Shown: positions 8,317 through 18,700 of the stretch, piece after piece
How positions within the stretch are numbered: the first letter of the stretch is position 1
Layout of the letters: every line of letters begins with the position of its first letter
Assembly: GCA_963819905.1 (NCBI GenBank)
Contig: CAWFXP010000010.1
Location: forward strand, 434,001 to 498,000
DNA from: CAWCQC01 sp963819905
GTDB lineage: Bacteria; Actinomycetota; Thermoleophilia; Gaiellales; Gaiellaceae
Length of the DNA: 64,000 nt
Direction of reading: 5' to 3'
Translations under genes and position numbers: made by a program
The notes under the pieces: model-generated
Database searches by the model: none
Told to the model about the DNA's origin: nothing
The model's input: only the letters and a program-made list of their open reading frames with translations

Positions 8317-9488
8317 CTACAGCGCCTCGGCCCCTCGTTTCTCCTCCGGGAGCTGTGCCCCAGCGCCCTCCTCGATCCCCTTCTCGGTCACGTCGTCAGC
8401 CGCGCCGATCACGAAGCTGTGCTCGGCCGCCCACGACAGCGTCACGCGGTCGCCAACGCCGACGGGGCGACGGCGGACCTCGTCGTTCAGACGGTGGACG
8501 ACCAGACGGTCGCCCGTGGGCAGCTCGACGATGTACTGCGTCATCGAGCCGAGGTAGACGACGTCCCGCACCGTCGCGGCGACGCGCGACGCGGGCTCCT
8601 CGACCTCCTCGAGCTTGATCTTCTCCGGCCGCACGGTCACGAGCAGGGTCCCCGTCGATGCCTCGGACGGGGTCGGCGCGAGGATCTTCTCGCCCTCGCC
8701 GAGCGTCATCCCGACGAGCCCGTTCTCGTGAACGTCCTGCCGGAGATGAACGACGTTCGAGACGCCGATGAAACCGGCGACGAACGGCGTTGCCGGGCGC
8801 TCGTAGAGCTCGCGCGGCTCGGCCACCTGCTCGACGATGCCCTGATCCATGACCGCGATGCGGTCGGACATCGTCAGCGCTTCCTCCTGGTCGTGCGTCA
8901 CGTAGACGAACGTCGTCTGCGTTGCCTCCTGGATGTGCTTCAGCTCGAGCTGAAGCTCCTTGCGCAGCTTCAGGTCGAGCGCGCCGAGCGGCTCGTCGAG
9001 GAGCAGCGCCGCCGGCTTGTTGACGAGTGCCCGCGCGAGCGCGACCCGCTGCTGCTGGCCGCCCGAGAGCTGGCCCGGCTTGCGCTTCTCGAAGCCGTCG
9101 AGCCGGACCTGCGACATCGCCTCGGCCGACGCGGTCGTCCGTCTCCTTGCGCCCCGTCTTCGCGATCTTCAGGCCGAAGGCGACGTTGTCCCAGACGCGT
9201 CATGTGCGGGAAGAGCGCATACGCCTGGAAGACCATGTTCACCGGACGCTTCGAGGCCGGAACCTTGGTCACGTCCCGCCCCGCGAGCAGGACACGCCCT
9301 TCGGACGGCTCCTCGAAGCCGGCGATCATCCGCAGCGTCGTCGTCTTGCCGCACCCCGACGGCCCGAGCAAGGTGAAGAACTCGCCCTGGCGGATCTTCA
9401 GGTCGAGATCTCGGACGACGGCGTTGTCACCGAACCGCTTGGTTACGGAGTCGAGGACGATGTGTCCGTCGTCTGTTTCGAATGCCAT
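8317..9488 (-). pseudogene. potA: Polyamine-type ABC transporter ATPase, frameshifted
   Basis: Walker A (GPSGCGKTT), Q-loop (MVFQAYALFPHM), signature (LSGGQQQRVALARAL), Walker B (ALLLDEP) and a C-terminal TOBE-like domain are all present, about 390 residues in total. The frame breaks twice: an extra base at 9197 (after PHMT) and another at 9124. Removing both restores the sequence V-W-D-N-V-A-F-G-L-K and the junction to MSQVRL. The start at 9488 has no clear ribosome site. It is first in the transporter operon and divergent from a TetR gene. Most likely a functional gene with read errors. Confidence 0.85.
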
Positions 9489-9530
9489 ACCGATCGTATT
9501 GGTTTGACGTCGCGAAGACCATATTGTTTG

Positions 9531-9545
9531 TCGTCCGGCAGACGA
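9531..9545. promoter_or_regulatory. Inverted repeat between potA and divergent tetR
   Basis: TCGTC (9531-9535) and GACGA (9541-9545) flank a 5-base centre, in the 77-base gap between the transporter ATPase start (9488) and the TetR start (9566). Probable TetR operator controlling polyamine uptake; the short arms keep confidence modest. Confidence 0.35.
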
Positions 9546-9565
9546 ATGCAAGCGAAGGCCGGAGC

Positions 9566-10256
9566 GTGAGCCCGCGACCGAGTCTCGCCGCCGAGCGCAA
9601 GCCGCAGATTCTCCGCGCGACGGTGCGGGTGATCGGCGAGCGAGGCATCGAAGCGACGCGGCTTGCCGACGTCGCCGCCGAGGCGGGCGTCTCCGTCGGC
9701 GCGATCCAGCACTACTTCGGAACCCGCGAGCGGCTCCTCACCGAGGCCTTTGCCTTCGAGAGCGAACGGGCGGCCGAGCGGTGGCGAGTCGCCGGCGACG
9801 GCGCGGCGGACGCCTGGGCGAGGCTGACCGGCCTGATCGACGGCGTCCTCGATCCCGACCGCGCCCGTGACCGGTGGGCGCGGTGGCTCCAGTTCTGGGC
9901 TGCCTCCGCCCGCGACCCCGCCCTGCGCCCCGCCATGCGTCAGGCCTACGAGTACTGGCGGGCCCCGATCCGGCGGGCGATCGAGGCCGGGAGTCGCCGA
10001 GGGGCTCTTCCGGCCTTCCGGCCCGCTCGACGCGGTGGTCGACCGGGCGGTCGCATCCTTCGACGGGCTCGCCCTCCAGGTGCTGCTCGACGGGATGTCA
10101 CTCGAGCACATGCGCGACCTGCTGACGAGCGGCCTCGCGGCCGAGCTCGGTCTCGACAGGGCCGCCTACGGTGTCCCGAAAGCCCAGAAACGGCCGAGCT
10201 CGGACCGCGCGGCCACGAGCGCCTCCCGGCCCCGCGCTGCGTCGTCCGGCACGTAG
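9566..10256 (+). pseudogene. TetR family regulator, frameshifted
   Basis: GTG 9566 begins a TetR protein with a clear N-terminal helix-turn-helix (ILRATVRVIGERGIEA, LADVAAEAGVSVGAIQHYF). Near 9991 an extra G (GGGAGTC where GGAGTC is expected) breaks the frame after RRAIEAG. The ligand domain then continues in the next frame as VAEGLFRPSGPLDAVVDRAV through LLDGMSLEHMRDLL. The restored protein is about 230 residues, and its 3' end overlaps the convergent deacetylase gene by about 90 bases. Divergent from the potA gene, so a likely regulator of polyamine transport. Confidence 0.75.
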
Positions 10257-11290
10257 GCGAGAGGATCCGGGAGAAGCGGTTCCTCCGCACCGAGGACGCC
10301 CTCGAGCGTCGCGTGCAGGCAGAACGCAGCGTAGGTCCGGGCGTAGCCGCCCTCCTGAACGAGTACGAGCCGTCCCTCGCACAGCTCGTCGGCGAGCTCG
10401 GCGATCGACGAGCCGATCCGACGGAAGCCGGCCATCGTCACGTTCTGACGCCCGTTCGGGTCGAAGCAGCTCGCGTCCTGCCCGCAGGCGCCGATCAGGA
10501 GCCCCGGCCGGAACTCGCGCACGACCGGCGCGACCACCTCCGCCAGGGCGTCGGCGTAGGCCTGATCGCCCGATCCGACCGGCAGCTCGACGTTCACGTT
10601 GAAGCCCGCGCCTTCGTCCTGGCCGACCTCGTCCGGTGCTCCGGTCTGCGGATGCGAGGGGCCCCAGGGCCCGTGCGCCATGTGCAGCGAGACGGTGAGC
10701 ACGTCTGACCGATCCCAGAAGCACGCCTGCGTCCCGTTGCCGTGATGGACGTCCCAGTCGACGACGGCGACGCGCTCGACGCCTGCGGCTCTCGCCCGCT
10801 CGGCGGCGAGAGCCGTGTTGTTGAAGAAGCAGTAGCCGTCTGCCTGCGCCGGTTGCGCATGGTGCCCCGGCGGCCGGACGAGCGCGAAGGCGATCCGCGT
10901 CTCGCCGCCGAGAACCGCGTCGGCGGCCGCGAGGCTCGTGCCCGCGGCCGCCCGGATCGGCTCCCAGGAATCGGCGGCGAGCGGCGTCGTGCGCGTCAGC
11001 CGGGCGCCGCCGGTGGCACAGGCGGCCCGCACCTCCTCGACGTACGCGGGGTCGTGAACCGTCTCCAGCTCCCCGTCGGTCGCGAGCCGGCCGGGCCGCC
11101 AGACCAGGCTCTCTGCCAGCGGCCCCCGCTCGAGCACGGAGAGCATGTTCCGCAGGCGCTCGGCGTTCTCCGGGTGGAGCTCGGGGGCCGCCAGCAGCTC
11201 GGACGGCCCGCTCTCGAAGAGACCGGCGCCGGTGTCGTGCGCCAGCACCCGCTCGTCGTAGAAGACGTGGAGCGGCGCCCGCCTCAGCAA
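10166..11290 (-). CDS. Histone-deacetylase-family (acetylpolyamine amidohydrolase-like)
   Basis: About 374 residues from a TTG start at 11290 that overlaps the stop of the M24 peptidase gene (TTGCTGA). Class II deacetylase motifs are complete: RPPGHHA, DWDVHHGNGTQ (Zn Asp/His and catalytic His), the second metal Asp in QDASCFDP, and EGGYA. Bacterial members remove acetyl groups from small molecules such as N-acetylputrescine and N-acetylspermidine. The polyamine transporter next door and the amine oxidases nearby support such a role, though acetyl-lysine or acetoin pathways remain possible. Confidence 0.88.
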   Translation of the reverse strand: MLRRAPLHVFYDERVLAHDTGAGLFESGPSELLAAPELHPENAERLRNMLSVLERGPLAESLVWRPGRLATDGELETVHDPAYVEEVRAACATGGARLTRTTPLAADSWEPIRAAAGTSLAAADAVLGGETRIAFALVRPPGHHAQPAQADGYCFFNNTALAAERARAAGVERVAVVDWDVHHGNGTQACFWDRSDVLTVSLHMAHGPWGPSHPQTGAPDEVGQDEGAGFNVNVELPVGSGDQAYADALAEVVAPVVREFRPGLLIGACGQDASCFDPNGRQNVTMAGFRRIGSSIAELADELCEGRLVLVQEGGYARTYAAFCLHATLEGVLGAEEPLLPDPLAYVPDDAARGREALVAARSELGRFWAFGTP

Positions 11291-12393
11291 CGGACGAGAA
11301 GCAGCTCGCGGGGAACGTTCGAGAGCGCCTCGATCCCGTCGGGGGTCATCAAGAGCGTCTCCATGTAGCTCGCCGTCGCTCCCGACTCCGGGTCGAAGAC
11401 GACGTTTTCGTAGTTCGTGACGTATCCGGGCTCCCAGGTGAACTGCTCGTAGGCGTCGTTCGAGAGGTACGTGTGGCCGACCCAGCTCGGTGCGAGCGCG
11501 ATCCCGAGCGCGTACCCGCCGACCCACCAGACCTGCTCGGGCGGGATGCGCGCGAAGACGTGCTCCTCGGCGGCCCGCTGCGCGACGTCGAGCGGGTCGC
11601 CCGGGCGAACGGCGGCCTTGACCGCTTCGACGCTGCCGGCCGTCTGCTCGATGATCGCGCGGGCACGGGGATGGTCGTCGCCGACCGCGAAGGTGCGGCA
11701 GAGGTCTGCGTGGTAGCGATCGACGACGCCGCAGGCATCCACGTAGACGACGTCACCGCGCTCGATGGGCCGCCTCGTCGGGAAGGAATGCGTCCGGCAC
11801 CAGACGAGCGGGCCGGACGAGACCATCGTCGGGATCGCCGCGGGCTCGCCGCCCTGCGCCGCCATCGCTGCGTCGAGAAGCGCGGCGGCCTCCAGCTCGG
11901 TCGTCCCGGGCCGGAGCTCGCGCTGCAGGGTCAGGAACGCGGAATCGACGATCGCCGCCGCGCGGCGGATGCGCTCGAGCTCCACGGCCGACTTGACGAG
12001 CCGCACGCGGTCGACGATCCAGTCCCCGTCGACGAGCTCGGCGCCGCGGGCGGAGAGCTCGTCGGCGACCCGGCGGACGAGCGGCGCTCCCGGCGCCGGC
12101 GTGTGCCATTCGATGCCGAGCGTGCCGCCGGTCCAGCCCCGTTCCTGAAAGGCGCGGCCGACGGTCTCGAGAGCGTCCTCGTAGCGGAAGAAGACGGCGT
12201 CGCCGAAGCGCGCGGTGGCGAGGACGAGATCGCGATGGCGCTCGTAGTCGAGAAAGACGATCCCCTCGGACCGCCGGTCGACCACCACCCCGAGCGGCGC
12301 GCGCGGCGGATACCAGATCGACGTGAACCCGGTCAGGTAGCAGACGTTCGCGGGGCTCATGACGTAGAGGACATCGACGCCGCGGCGCGCCAT
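11284..12393 (-). CDS. M24 family metallopeptidase (Xaa-Pro dipeptidase-like)
   Basis: 369 residues: an N-terminal creatinase-like domain (about 1-130) and a C-terminal pita-bread domain. Metal-binding residues are visible in VVYVDACGVVDRYHADLCRTF (two Asp), VWWVGGYALGIAL (unusually no GHGIG; GYALGI instead) and a late acidic block (FDPESG). Upstream of ATG 12393 the frame stays open for 24 codons and reads like a family N-terminus (FDEAEYASREARVREE), but offers no ATG, GTG or TTG, so the true start is uncertain. Creatinase/ectoine-hydrolase-type relatives cleave small amide or guanidino compounds. Confidence 0.85.
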   Translation of the reverse strand: MARRGVDVLYVMSPANVCYLTGFTSIWYPPRAPLGVVVDRRSEGIVFLDYERHRDLVLATARFGDAVFFRYEDALETVGRAFQERGWTGGTLGIEWHTPAPGAPLVRRVADELSARGAELVDGDWIVDRVRLVKSAVELERIRRAAAIVDSAFLTLQRELRPGTTELEAAALLDAAMAAQGGEPAAIPTMVSSGPLVWCRTHSFPTRRPIERGDVVYVDACGVVDRYHADLCRTFAVGDDHPRARAIIEQTAGSVEAVKAAVRPGDPLDVAQRAAEEHVFARIPPEQVWWVGGYALGIALAPSWVGHTYLSNDAYEQFTWEPGYVTNYENVVFDPESGATASYMETLLMTPDGIEALSNVPRELLLVRC

Positions 12394-12484
12394 CTCCTCG
12401 CGTACGCGAGCCTCCCGGCTTGCGTACTCGGCCTCGTCGAACGGGTATGCCTGCTCGTCCGCGATGCGTCATCCTATGGCCCCC

Positions 12485-13699
12485 ATGAGCACGAGAGCCA
12501 TCGTGATCGGCGCCGGCTTCGCGGGCCTGGCCGCTGCCGACGAGCTGGCCCGGGCTGGACACGAGGTCGTCGTGCTCGAGGCGCGCGACCGGGTCGGCGG
12601 CCGGGTCTGGTCGACCGAGCTTCCGAACGGGGCCGTGGTCGAGCGGGGCGCGGAGTTCATCCTGCCGGGGAACGACGTGCTCCTCGACCTGTGCGGCCGC
12701 CTCGGGCTCGGGCTGTGGGAGAAGGGCATGCGCTACGGCGAGCGTGAGCCGCGCGGCGGGATCGGCGTCGAGCCCGAGGTCCTCGCCCGCTCCGTCGACG
12801 CCGTCGCGGCCGCCGTCGCGGAGCGCCGCGACTCGTCGCTCTCGGCTGCCGAGCTGCTGGCCGGGCTCGACCTCGATCCGGGCGCCCGCGAGGCGATCCT
12901 CTCCCGTCTCGAGGTGTCGACCGGGTGCGTCGGCGACCGGGTCGCGGCCGGCGAGCTCGCCGGCGTCGGTGCCCACAGCCGCGACGACTGCCCGAGCGTC
13001 GCGGGCGGAAACCAGCTCGTCGCCCGGCGGCTCGCCGAGGGGCTCGGTCCGGCCGTTCACCTGCGAAGCCCGGTCGACCGCGTGGAGTGGAGCGGCGACG
13101 GCGTGCGGGTGCGGGCTGCCGGCGGCGAGCTGGCGGGCGACGTCGCGGTGGTCGCCGTCCCGGCGGCCGTCATCGGCCGCATCTCGTTCGAGCCGGCGCT
13201 GCCCCGGCGGGTGAGCGCGGCGTACGGCGACGTCGAGTACGGCCAGGCGGCCAAGCTCTTCGTCCCGCTCCGCGAGGTGCCGGCGCCGAGCGCCGTTCTC
13301 TCGGTGCCGGAGCGCTACTGGACGTGGACGTCGGCGGCGGAGGGAGGGGCGGTGCAGCCGGTCGTCAACGCCTTCGCCGGGTCGGCCCCCGCGCTCGACG
13401 CACTCGCCGTCGACGAGGGGCCGGAGCGGTGGCTCGCGTCGCTCGCGCGGCTGCGCCCGGACCTCGAGCTCGAGCCCGAGGGCGCCGTCCTCTCGACCTG
13501 GGCCGACGACCCGTGGGCCGGGGCAGCGTATTCGGTCGCGGGGCCCGGCTTCCGTCCGGACGACGCGCGCTGGGCGCCCGTCGGCCCGCTTCGCTTCTGC
13601 GGCGAGCACACGGCCGGCGCCTACCACTCGCTCATGGACGGTGCGTTGCGAAGCGGGCTGCGGGCGGCGAAGGAGACGCTGCGCCCGGCAGCCGTGTAG
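12485..13699 (+). CDS. Flavin-dependent monoamine oxidase
   Basis: About 404 residues of the flavin amine oxidase family. It has an N-terminal FAD fold (AIVIGAGFAGLAAADELARAG, EARDRVGGRVW) and the C-terminal FAD/active-site block (FCGEHTAGAYHSLMDGALRSG). It is shorter than plant polyamine oxidases but typical of actinobacterial putrescine or monoamine oxidases. Starts at 12464 or 12476 are also in frame; ATG 12485 is closest to the conserved fold. Divergent from the M24 gene; followed by a cupin and a DAO-type oxidase. Oxidative deamination of an imported amine is the simplest role. Confidence 0.88.
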   Translation: MSTRAIVIGAGFAGLAAADELARAGHEVVVLEARDRVGGRVWSTELPNGAVVERGAEFILPGNDVLLDLCGRLGLGLWEKGMRYGEREPRGGIGVEPEVLARSVDAVAAAVAERRDSSLSAAELLAGLDLDPGAREAILSRLEVSTGCVGDRVAAGELAGVGAHSRDDCPSVAGGNQLVARRLAEGLGPAVHLRSPVDRVEWSGDGVRVRAAGGELAGDVAVVAVPAAVIGRISFEPALPRRVSAAYGDVEYGQAAKLFVPLREVPAPSAVLSVPERYWTWTSAAEGGAVQPVVNAFAGSAPALDALAVDEGPERWLASLARLRPDLELEPEGAVLSTWADDPWAGAAYSVAGPGFRPDDARWAPVGPLRFCGEHTAGAYHSLMDGALRSGLRAAKETLRPAAV

Positions 13700-13721
13700 G
13701 CACTCGACCGAGGAGGTTCCG

Positions 13722-14120
13722 ATGGCGAAGCCGCGCCCGATGGTGGTGCCGCTTGCGAGCGTAGAGCCGGTGCCCGCCGCCGAGGCGGTGACGAAGGTGA
13801 GAATCGCCCGTCTCGTCACGCGCAGGCGGTGTGGCTCCGAGCTTCTGCTCGGGGCGTCGTGGATGGACCCCGGGGAGGAGACGAACCTGTGGTCGTCGCG
13901 CGAGCAGGACGACACCGGGGCAGACGACCACTGGTACGGACCGGTCGAGGAGACCTACTTCATCATCCGCGGCCGGCTCCGCCTCACGTGGGACGAGGGC
14001 GTCCTCGAGCTCGGCCCCGACGACGCCGTGTACCTCGCGCCGGGGTGGACCTACCGGCTCGCAAACGTCGGCGACGAGCCGGCGTTCTTCGTCTACTCGA
14101 TGACCCCGACCCCCGAGTGA
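13722..14120 (+). CDS. Cupin domain protein
   Basis: 132 residues from ATG 13722, preceded by a perfect AGGAGG site 5 bases away. A single beta-barrel cupin covers residues 45-125 (EETYFIIRGRLRLTWDEG, then the VYLAPGWTYRLANVGDEP block). Its stop overlaps the GTG of the downstream FAD oxidase (GTGA), so the pair is co-translated. Its HW and E residues could hold a metal. It may be a small enzyme or a ligand sensor in amine breakdown. Confidence 0.85.
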   Translation: MAKPRPMVVPLASVEPVPAAEAVTKVRIARLVTRRRCGSELLLGASWMDPGEETNLWSSREQDDTGADDHWYGPVEETYFIIRGRLRLTWDEGVLELGPDDAVYLAPGWTYRLANVGDEPAFFVYSMTPTPE

Positions 14121-15532
14121 GGCCGGACGCCCCACCGTATCCCGGCCGGAGCTGGTGGCTCGTCGAGGCAGAGAACGCGGACGGAGGTCCGGAGTGTCCA
14201 CCGCTTCGGGAGGACGTCGAGGCGGACGTCGCAATCGTCGGCGGCGGCTACACGGGGCTCTGGACGGCGTACGCGCTGCTCGAGCTCGCTCCGCGGGCAC
14301 GCGTCGTCCTGCTCGAGCGCGAGACCTGCGGCTCCGGCCCGAGCGGGCGGAACGGCGGCTTCTGCGGCGGCTACTGGTCGAGCCTCGACGAGCTGGCCGA
14401 GCTGTTCGGCGACGATGCAGCCCTCGCCCTGGCGCTCGCCGCCGAGCGGGCGGTCGATCAGGTCGAGGAGTTCTGCGCGGTCCACGGCGTCGACGCGTGG
14501 TTCGTCCGCGCCGGCGACCTGGGTGTTGCGACGTCGCCTGCCCAGAAGGGGCGCTGGCGCGGGGCCGTCTCGGCGGCCCGCCGAATCGGCGTCGCCGATC
14601 GCGTCCTCGAGCTGACGCCGGCCGAGACGGCCGAACGGATCCGCTTGCCCCACCAGGGCGGGGGAATTCTCGTTCCGGGCGACGCGACCGTCCAACCGGC
14701 CCGGCTCGTCCTCGGCCTGCGCCGCGCCGTCCTCTCCCGGGGCGGCAGGATCTTCGAGCGAACGCCCGTGTCCCGGCTCCGCGCCGGCTCGCCGGTGGTC
14801 GCGGAGACGCCGGGCGGGGCCGTCCACGCCGAGCAGGCGGTCCTCGCGACCAACGCGTGGCTCTCGACTGCTCCTGCGTTTCGACCCGTCTGACGGTCAC
14901 GGGGCACGTACATGGTGGTCACGGCGCCCGCGCCGGAGCATCTTGCCGGCATCGGCTGGACGGGAGGCGAGGCCGTCTGGAACTTCCGCTCGGCGCTCAA
15001 CTACCTCCGCACGACGCGGGACGGACGGATCGCGTTCGGCACAGGCGCCATGCAGCCGGGGCTCGCCCGCTCGATCGGGCCCGCCTTCGACTGGCATCGC
15101 GGCTTCGTCGCCGAGGTCGCGCGGCAGTTCCGGGCGCTGTTCCCCTCCTTCGCGGACGTGCAGCTCGAGGCCGGCTGGGGTGGGCCGATCGACGTGTCCG
15201 GCGCCCACCTGCCGTTCGTGGGCCGCTCCCGGGACGGATCGATCCAGTACGCCGCGGGGTTCACCGGAAACGGCGTCGGTCCGTGCCGGCTCGTGGGGGA
15301 GATCCTCGCGAGGCGCGTGCTCGACATCGACGACGAGCTGACGCGGCTGCCCATCGTCGACTTCGAGCCGAGGAGCTTCCCGCCCGAGCCGCTGCGCTCG
15401 GTGGGCGCGCTGCTCGTGAACGGCGCGGTGCTTCGTCTCGACTCGTCCGAGGACTCGGGCCGCCGAGCAGATCCGCTGACCGCACTCGTCGCGGGGCTGC
15501 CGCGGCGGCTCGGCTATCACCTCGGGCCCTGA
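14117..15532 (+). pseudogene. DAO-family FAD oxidoreductase, interrupted frame
   Basis: Starts at GTG 14117 inside the cupin stop. The first part has an FAD fold (VAIVGGGYTGLWTAYALLE) and the SGRNGGFCGGYW motif of gamma-glutamylputrescine oxidase-like DAO enzymes. The second part (14912-15532) carries the substrate and C-terminal FAD regions (GAHLPFVGRSRDG, YAAGFTGNGVGPC). They are split by a TGA at 14891-14893 in the same frame. Between 14885 and 14905 another frame reads RLTVTG, exactly what the family has here, so two compensating indels explain the stop better than recoding. Restored length about 470 residues. Confidence 0.8.
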
Positions 15533-15537
15533 TCGGA

Positions 15538-15560
15538 GGGGACAGGTCCCGCCCCTACGG
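15538..15560. repeat. Intergenic palindromic repeat, copy 1
   Basis: GGGACAGGTCCC core flanked by CGCCCCTAC on the right, just after the oxidase stop. Same family as ten other copies listed here. Confidence 0.7.
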
Positions 15561-15613
15561 ACGTCGCCCTGAACCGGCAGGCGTGGGGCGGGCGGGGCGG
15601 GAGAGACGCAAGG

Positions 15614-15639
15614 TGTAGGGGCCGGACCTGTCCGGCCCG
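15614..15639. repeat. Intergenic palindromic repeat, copy 2
   Basis: GTAGGGGCC followed by GGACCTGTCC and GGCCC. Opposite orientation to its neighbours on either side in the same gap. Confidence 0.7.
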
Positions 15640-15667
15640 CCGGCGGGCACCATGACATCGGAGGGTC

Positions 15668-15693
15668 GGGCGGGACAGGTCCCGCCCCTACGG
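15668..15693. repeat. Intergenic palindromic repeat, copy 3
   Basis: GGGCGGGACAGGTCCCGCCC with CTACGG on the right, 12 bases from the stop of the NAD-GDH gene. It may serve as a terminator for the converging genes. Confidence 0.7.
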
Positions 15694-15704
15694 GAGTTGA
15701 CGCG

Positions 15705-18700
15705 TCAGCCGACGAGGCTTCGGATCTGGCGGAGCGCGACCGTGATCGCGGCGAGGCTCGGCTCCTCCTGCTCCTCGAACGACTCCATGAGGCGCTCGAA
15801 GCGGTCGACTGCCTCGGAGCGGCTGGCCACGTACGCCTCGAGCGACGCCGCGACGGGCGTGTGGTCCGAGCTCTGCAGGGCGCGCAGGGCGATGTCGCGA
15901 CGAAGCGCCATGAGATCGTCCGCCACGGCCTGAGCCGCCCAGCGCTGCCAGTTGGTCGCCGTCGGAACGTCCTCCAGCTCGCGCTCGAGCCAGTCGACGT
16001 GAAGCCGCTCGCCGGCGAGAACGAAGGCTTCGGCGACCTCCTCGATCGTGCGCCCGGTGCGGCTCGCGACCGATGCGATGTCGGGCGTATGAGCGAGCTC
16101 CGTCTGGAAGGCATGGCTGCGCGCGATCTCCTCGGGCACGCCCTCGGAGACGAGCTTGGTCGCGGCGCGCTCGCGGTCTGCGCGCCAGGAGTCCGAGCCG
16201 ACGCGGTCGAGAACGGCGGCGAGCTCCTCGAACGGCGGCTTCGCGGAGGCGATCATGTCCCCGAGCGGGACGCTCGGCGCGTTCAGCAGGTACCAGCGCG
16301 AGAGGTCTGCGACCAGCGTGTCGACGCCGACCATCAGCTCGTTCTGGAGCACGGGGTCGATCTGGCCGTCCAGTGCCTCGACCCGGGCCCACCGCTCGGC
16401 CGCGCCGGAGACGTCGCGCGCGATGTAGAAGGCGCGGGCGACCTCCGCCGGCTCGGCGCCTGTCTCGGCGCAGAGACGGGAGACGAACGTGATCCCCTGG
16501 TCGTTGACGACCTCGTTCGCGATGATCGTCGACGCCAGCTCGCGGCGGAGCGGGTGCCGGAGGAGGACGTGCCCGAACCGCTCGATGACCTTCGCCGGGA
16601 AGTACCGGCGGAGGTCCCGCTCGAGGTAGGGGTCGTCCGGGAACGGCGAGGCGCGGATCGCCTCCTCGAGATCACGCTTGGCGTACGCGAGGAGGATGCA
16701 GAGCTCGGGCCTGGCCATGCCGCGGCCGGTGCGTTGCCGTTCGACCATCTGCTCGGCCGACGGGAGGCTCTCGAGCTCGCGGTCGAGCAGGCCGTGCGTC
16801 TCGAGCCGCAGCATCAGGTCACCGTACGACTCGAGCCGCTCGTGCGAGACCGCTTCCTCCTGCGACAGGATCTGCGCCTGGAGGTAGTTGTCGTAGAGCA
16901 CGTGCGCGGCGACGTCGGCCTCGACCTCCCGGAGCAGGTCGTTTCGCTGCTTGATGGTCAGGTCGCCGTCCGCGATCGGGATCCCGAGGAGGATCTTGAG
17001 GTTGACCTCGTGGTCCGAGCAGTCGACGCCCGCGGAGTTGTCGATCGCGTCCGTGTTGATCCTGCCGCCCGCTTCTGCGTACTCGATCCGAGCCTTCTGG
17101 GTGAAGCCGAGATTGCCGCCCTCGGCCACGACCCGCGCGCGCAGCTCGTTCCCGCTGATGCGAATCGCGTCGTTCGTGCGGTCGCCGACGGCCGCGTTCT
17201 CCTCGGAGGACGCCTTGACGAAGGTTCCGATGCCCCCGTTCCAGAACAGATCGACGGGCGCCCGGAGAACGGCGCTCAGCACGTCGTTCGGCCTGAGCGG
17301 TCCGGAGGCGCCGACGCCGAGTGCGGCCTGCGCCTGCGGCGACAGCTCGATCTCCTTCTCGCTGCGCGCCCAGACGCCTCCGCCCTCGGAGATCAGCGAG
17401 CGGTCGTAGTCGTCCCAGGAGGAGCCGGGGAGCTCGAACAGGCGCTTGCGCTCGGCGAAGGAGGCAGCCTCGTCCGGATCCGGGTCGATGAACAGGTGGC
17501 GATGATCGAAGGCCGCGAGCAGGCGGATCCGGTCGCTGTAGAGCATGCCGTTGCCGAAGACGTCGCCGGACATGTCGCCGATGCCCACGACCGTGAACGG
17601 CTCGTCGACCTCGATGCCGGCCTCGCGGAAGTGGCGCTTCACCGCCTCCCACGCCCCGCGGGCGGTGATGCCGAGCTCCTTGTGGTCGTACCCGGCCGAG
17701 CCGCCCGACGCGAAGGCGTCGCCGAGCCAGAACCCGTACTCCGCGGAGATCGCGTTCGCGTGATCGGAGAACGCGGCGGTTCCCTTGTCCGCGGCGACGA
17801 CGAGATACGGGTCTCCGCCGTCGAGCACGCGAACGTCGGGAGGATGCACGGTCGCACCGTCGGCGAGGTTGTCGGTCACGTCGAGCATGCCGCGGATCAG
17901 GGCCGAGTACTGGGCGAGCACCTCGGCCTTCAGCGCCTCGCCGCCGGCCGGCGGGTGCTTGAGGACGAAGCCGCCCTTCGAGCCGACGGGGACGATCACG
18001 GCGTTCTTGACCATCTGCGCCTTCATCAGGCCGAGGATCTCCGTGCGGTAGTCCTCCTTGCGATCCGACCAGCGGATGCCGCCGCGCGCGACCCTGCCGC
18101 CGCGAAGGTGGATCCCCTCCATCCCGGCCGAGTAGACGAAGATCTCGTAGAGCGGGGCCGGCTCGGGGATGTCCGGGACGCGGGCCGACTCGAGCTTGAA
18201 CGACAGGTACGGGCGGCCCGGCCGGAAGGCGTTGGTGCGCACGGTCGCTTCGATGTTGCCGAGCGCCGCCCGGAGGATCCGATCCTCGTCGAGGGACTTG
18301 ACCCGGTCGAGCTCGGTTCGGATGTCGTCCTGGAGGCGCTCCTCGGCCTCGGCGTCGGGCGGCCGGGCCGGTTCGAAGCGGAGCTCGAAGAGGTCGATCA
18401 GCTTGCGGGCGAGCCCCGGATTCCGCGCGTACGCCTCGTTCTCGTACTCGACGCCGAACGAGGCGCCGACCCGAACGCGGTACGTGCGGTAGGCGCGGAG
18501 GATGCCCACCTGCCGCCAGGTCAAGCCGGCCAGGCAGACAAGGCGGTTGAGCGAGTCGGACTCGGCCTCGCCGCGCCAGACCGCCGAGACGGTGTCTGCG
18601 ACCAACTCGCCGCACTCGTTCAGCTTGAGGGGCTTCCCGTCCTGGTCGAGGACACCGAAGTCGTGGAGGAACGTCTCGCCGTCACCGCCGAGGAGTCGCG

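Noticed and set aside
9124..9197. Programmed frameshifting in the transporter ATPase
   Set aside because: No slippery heptamer or pseudoknot, two shifts close together, and similar single-base shifts in unrelated genes.
7423..9507. Open frame of 694 codons on the plus strand
   Set aside because: Antisense to the solute-binding protein and ATPase genes, Arg/Pro-rich composition, no homology seen.
14891..14893. In-frame TGA in the DAO gene as a possible selenocysteine
   Set aside because: No Cys is expected here; another frame across 14885-14905 restores the conserved RLTVTG segment, so paired indels are a better explanation.
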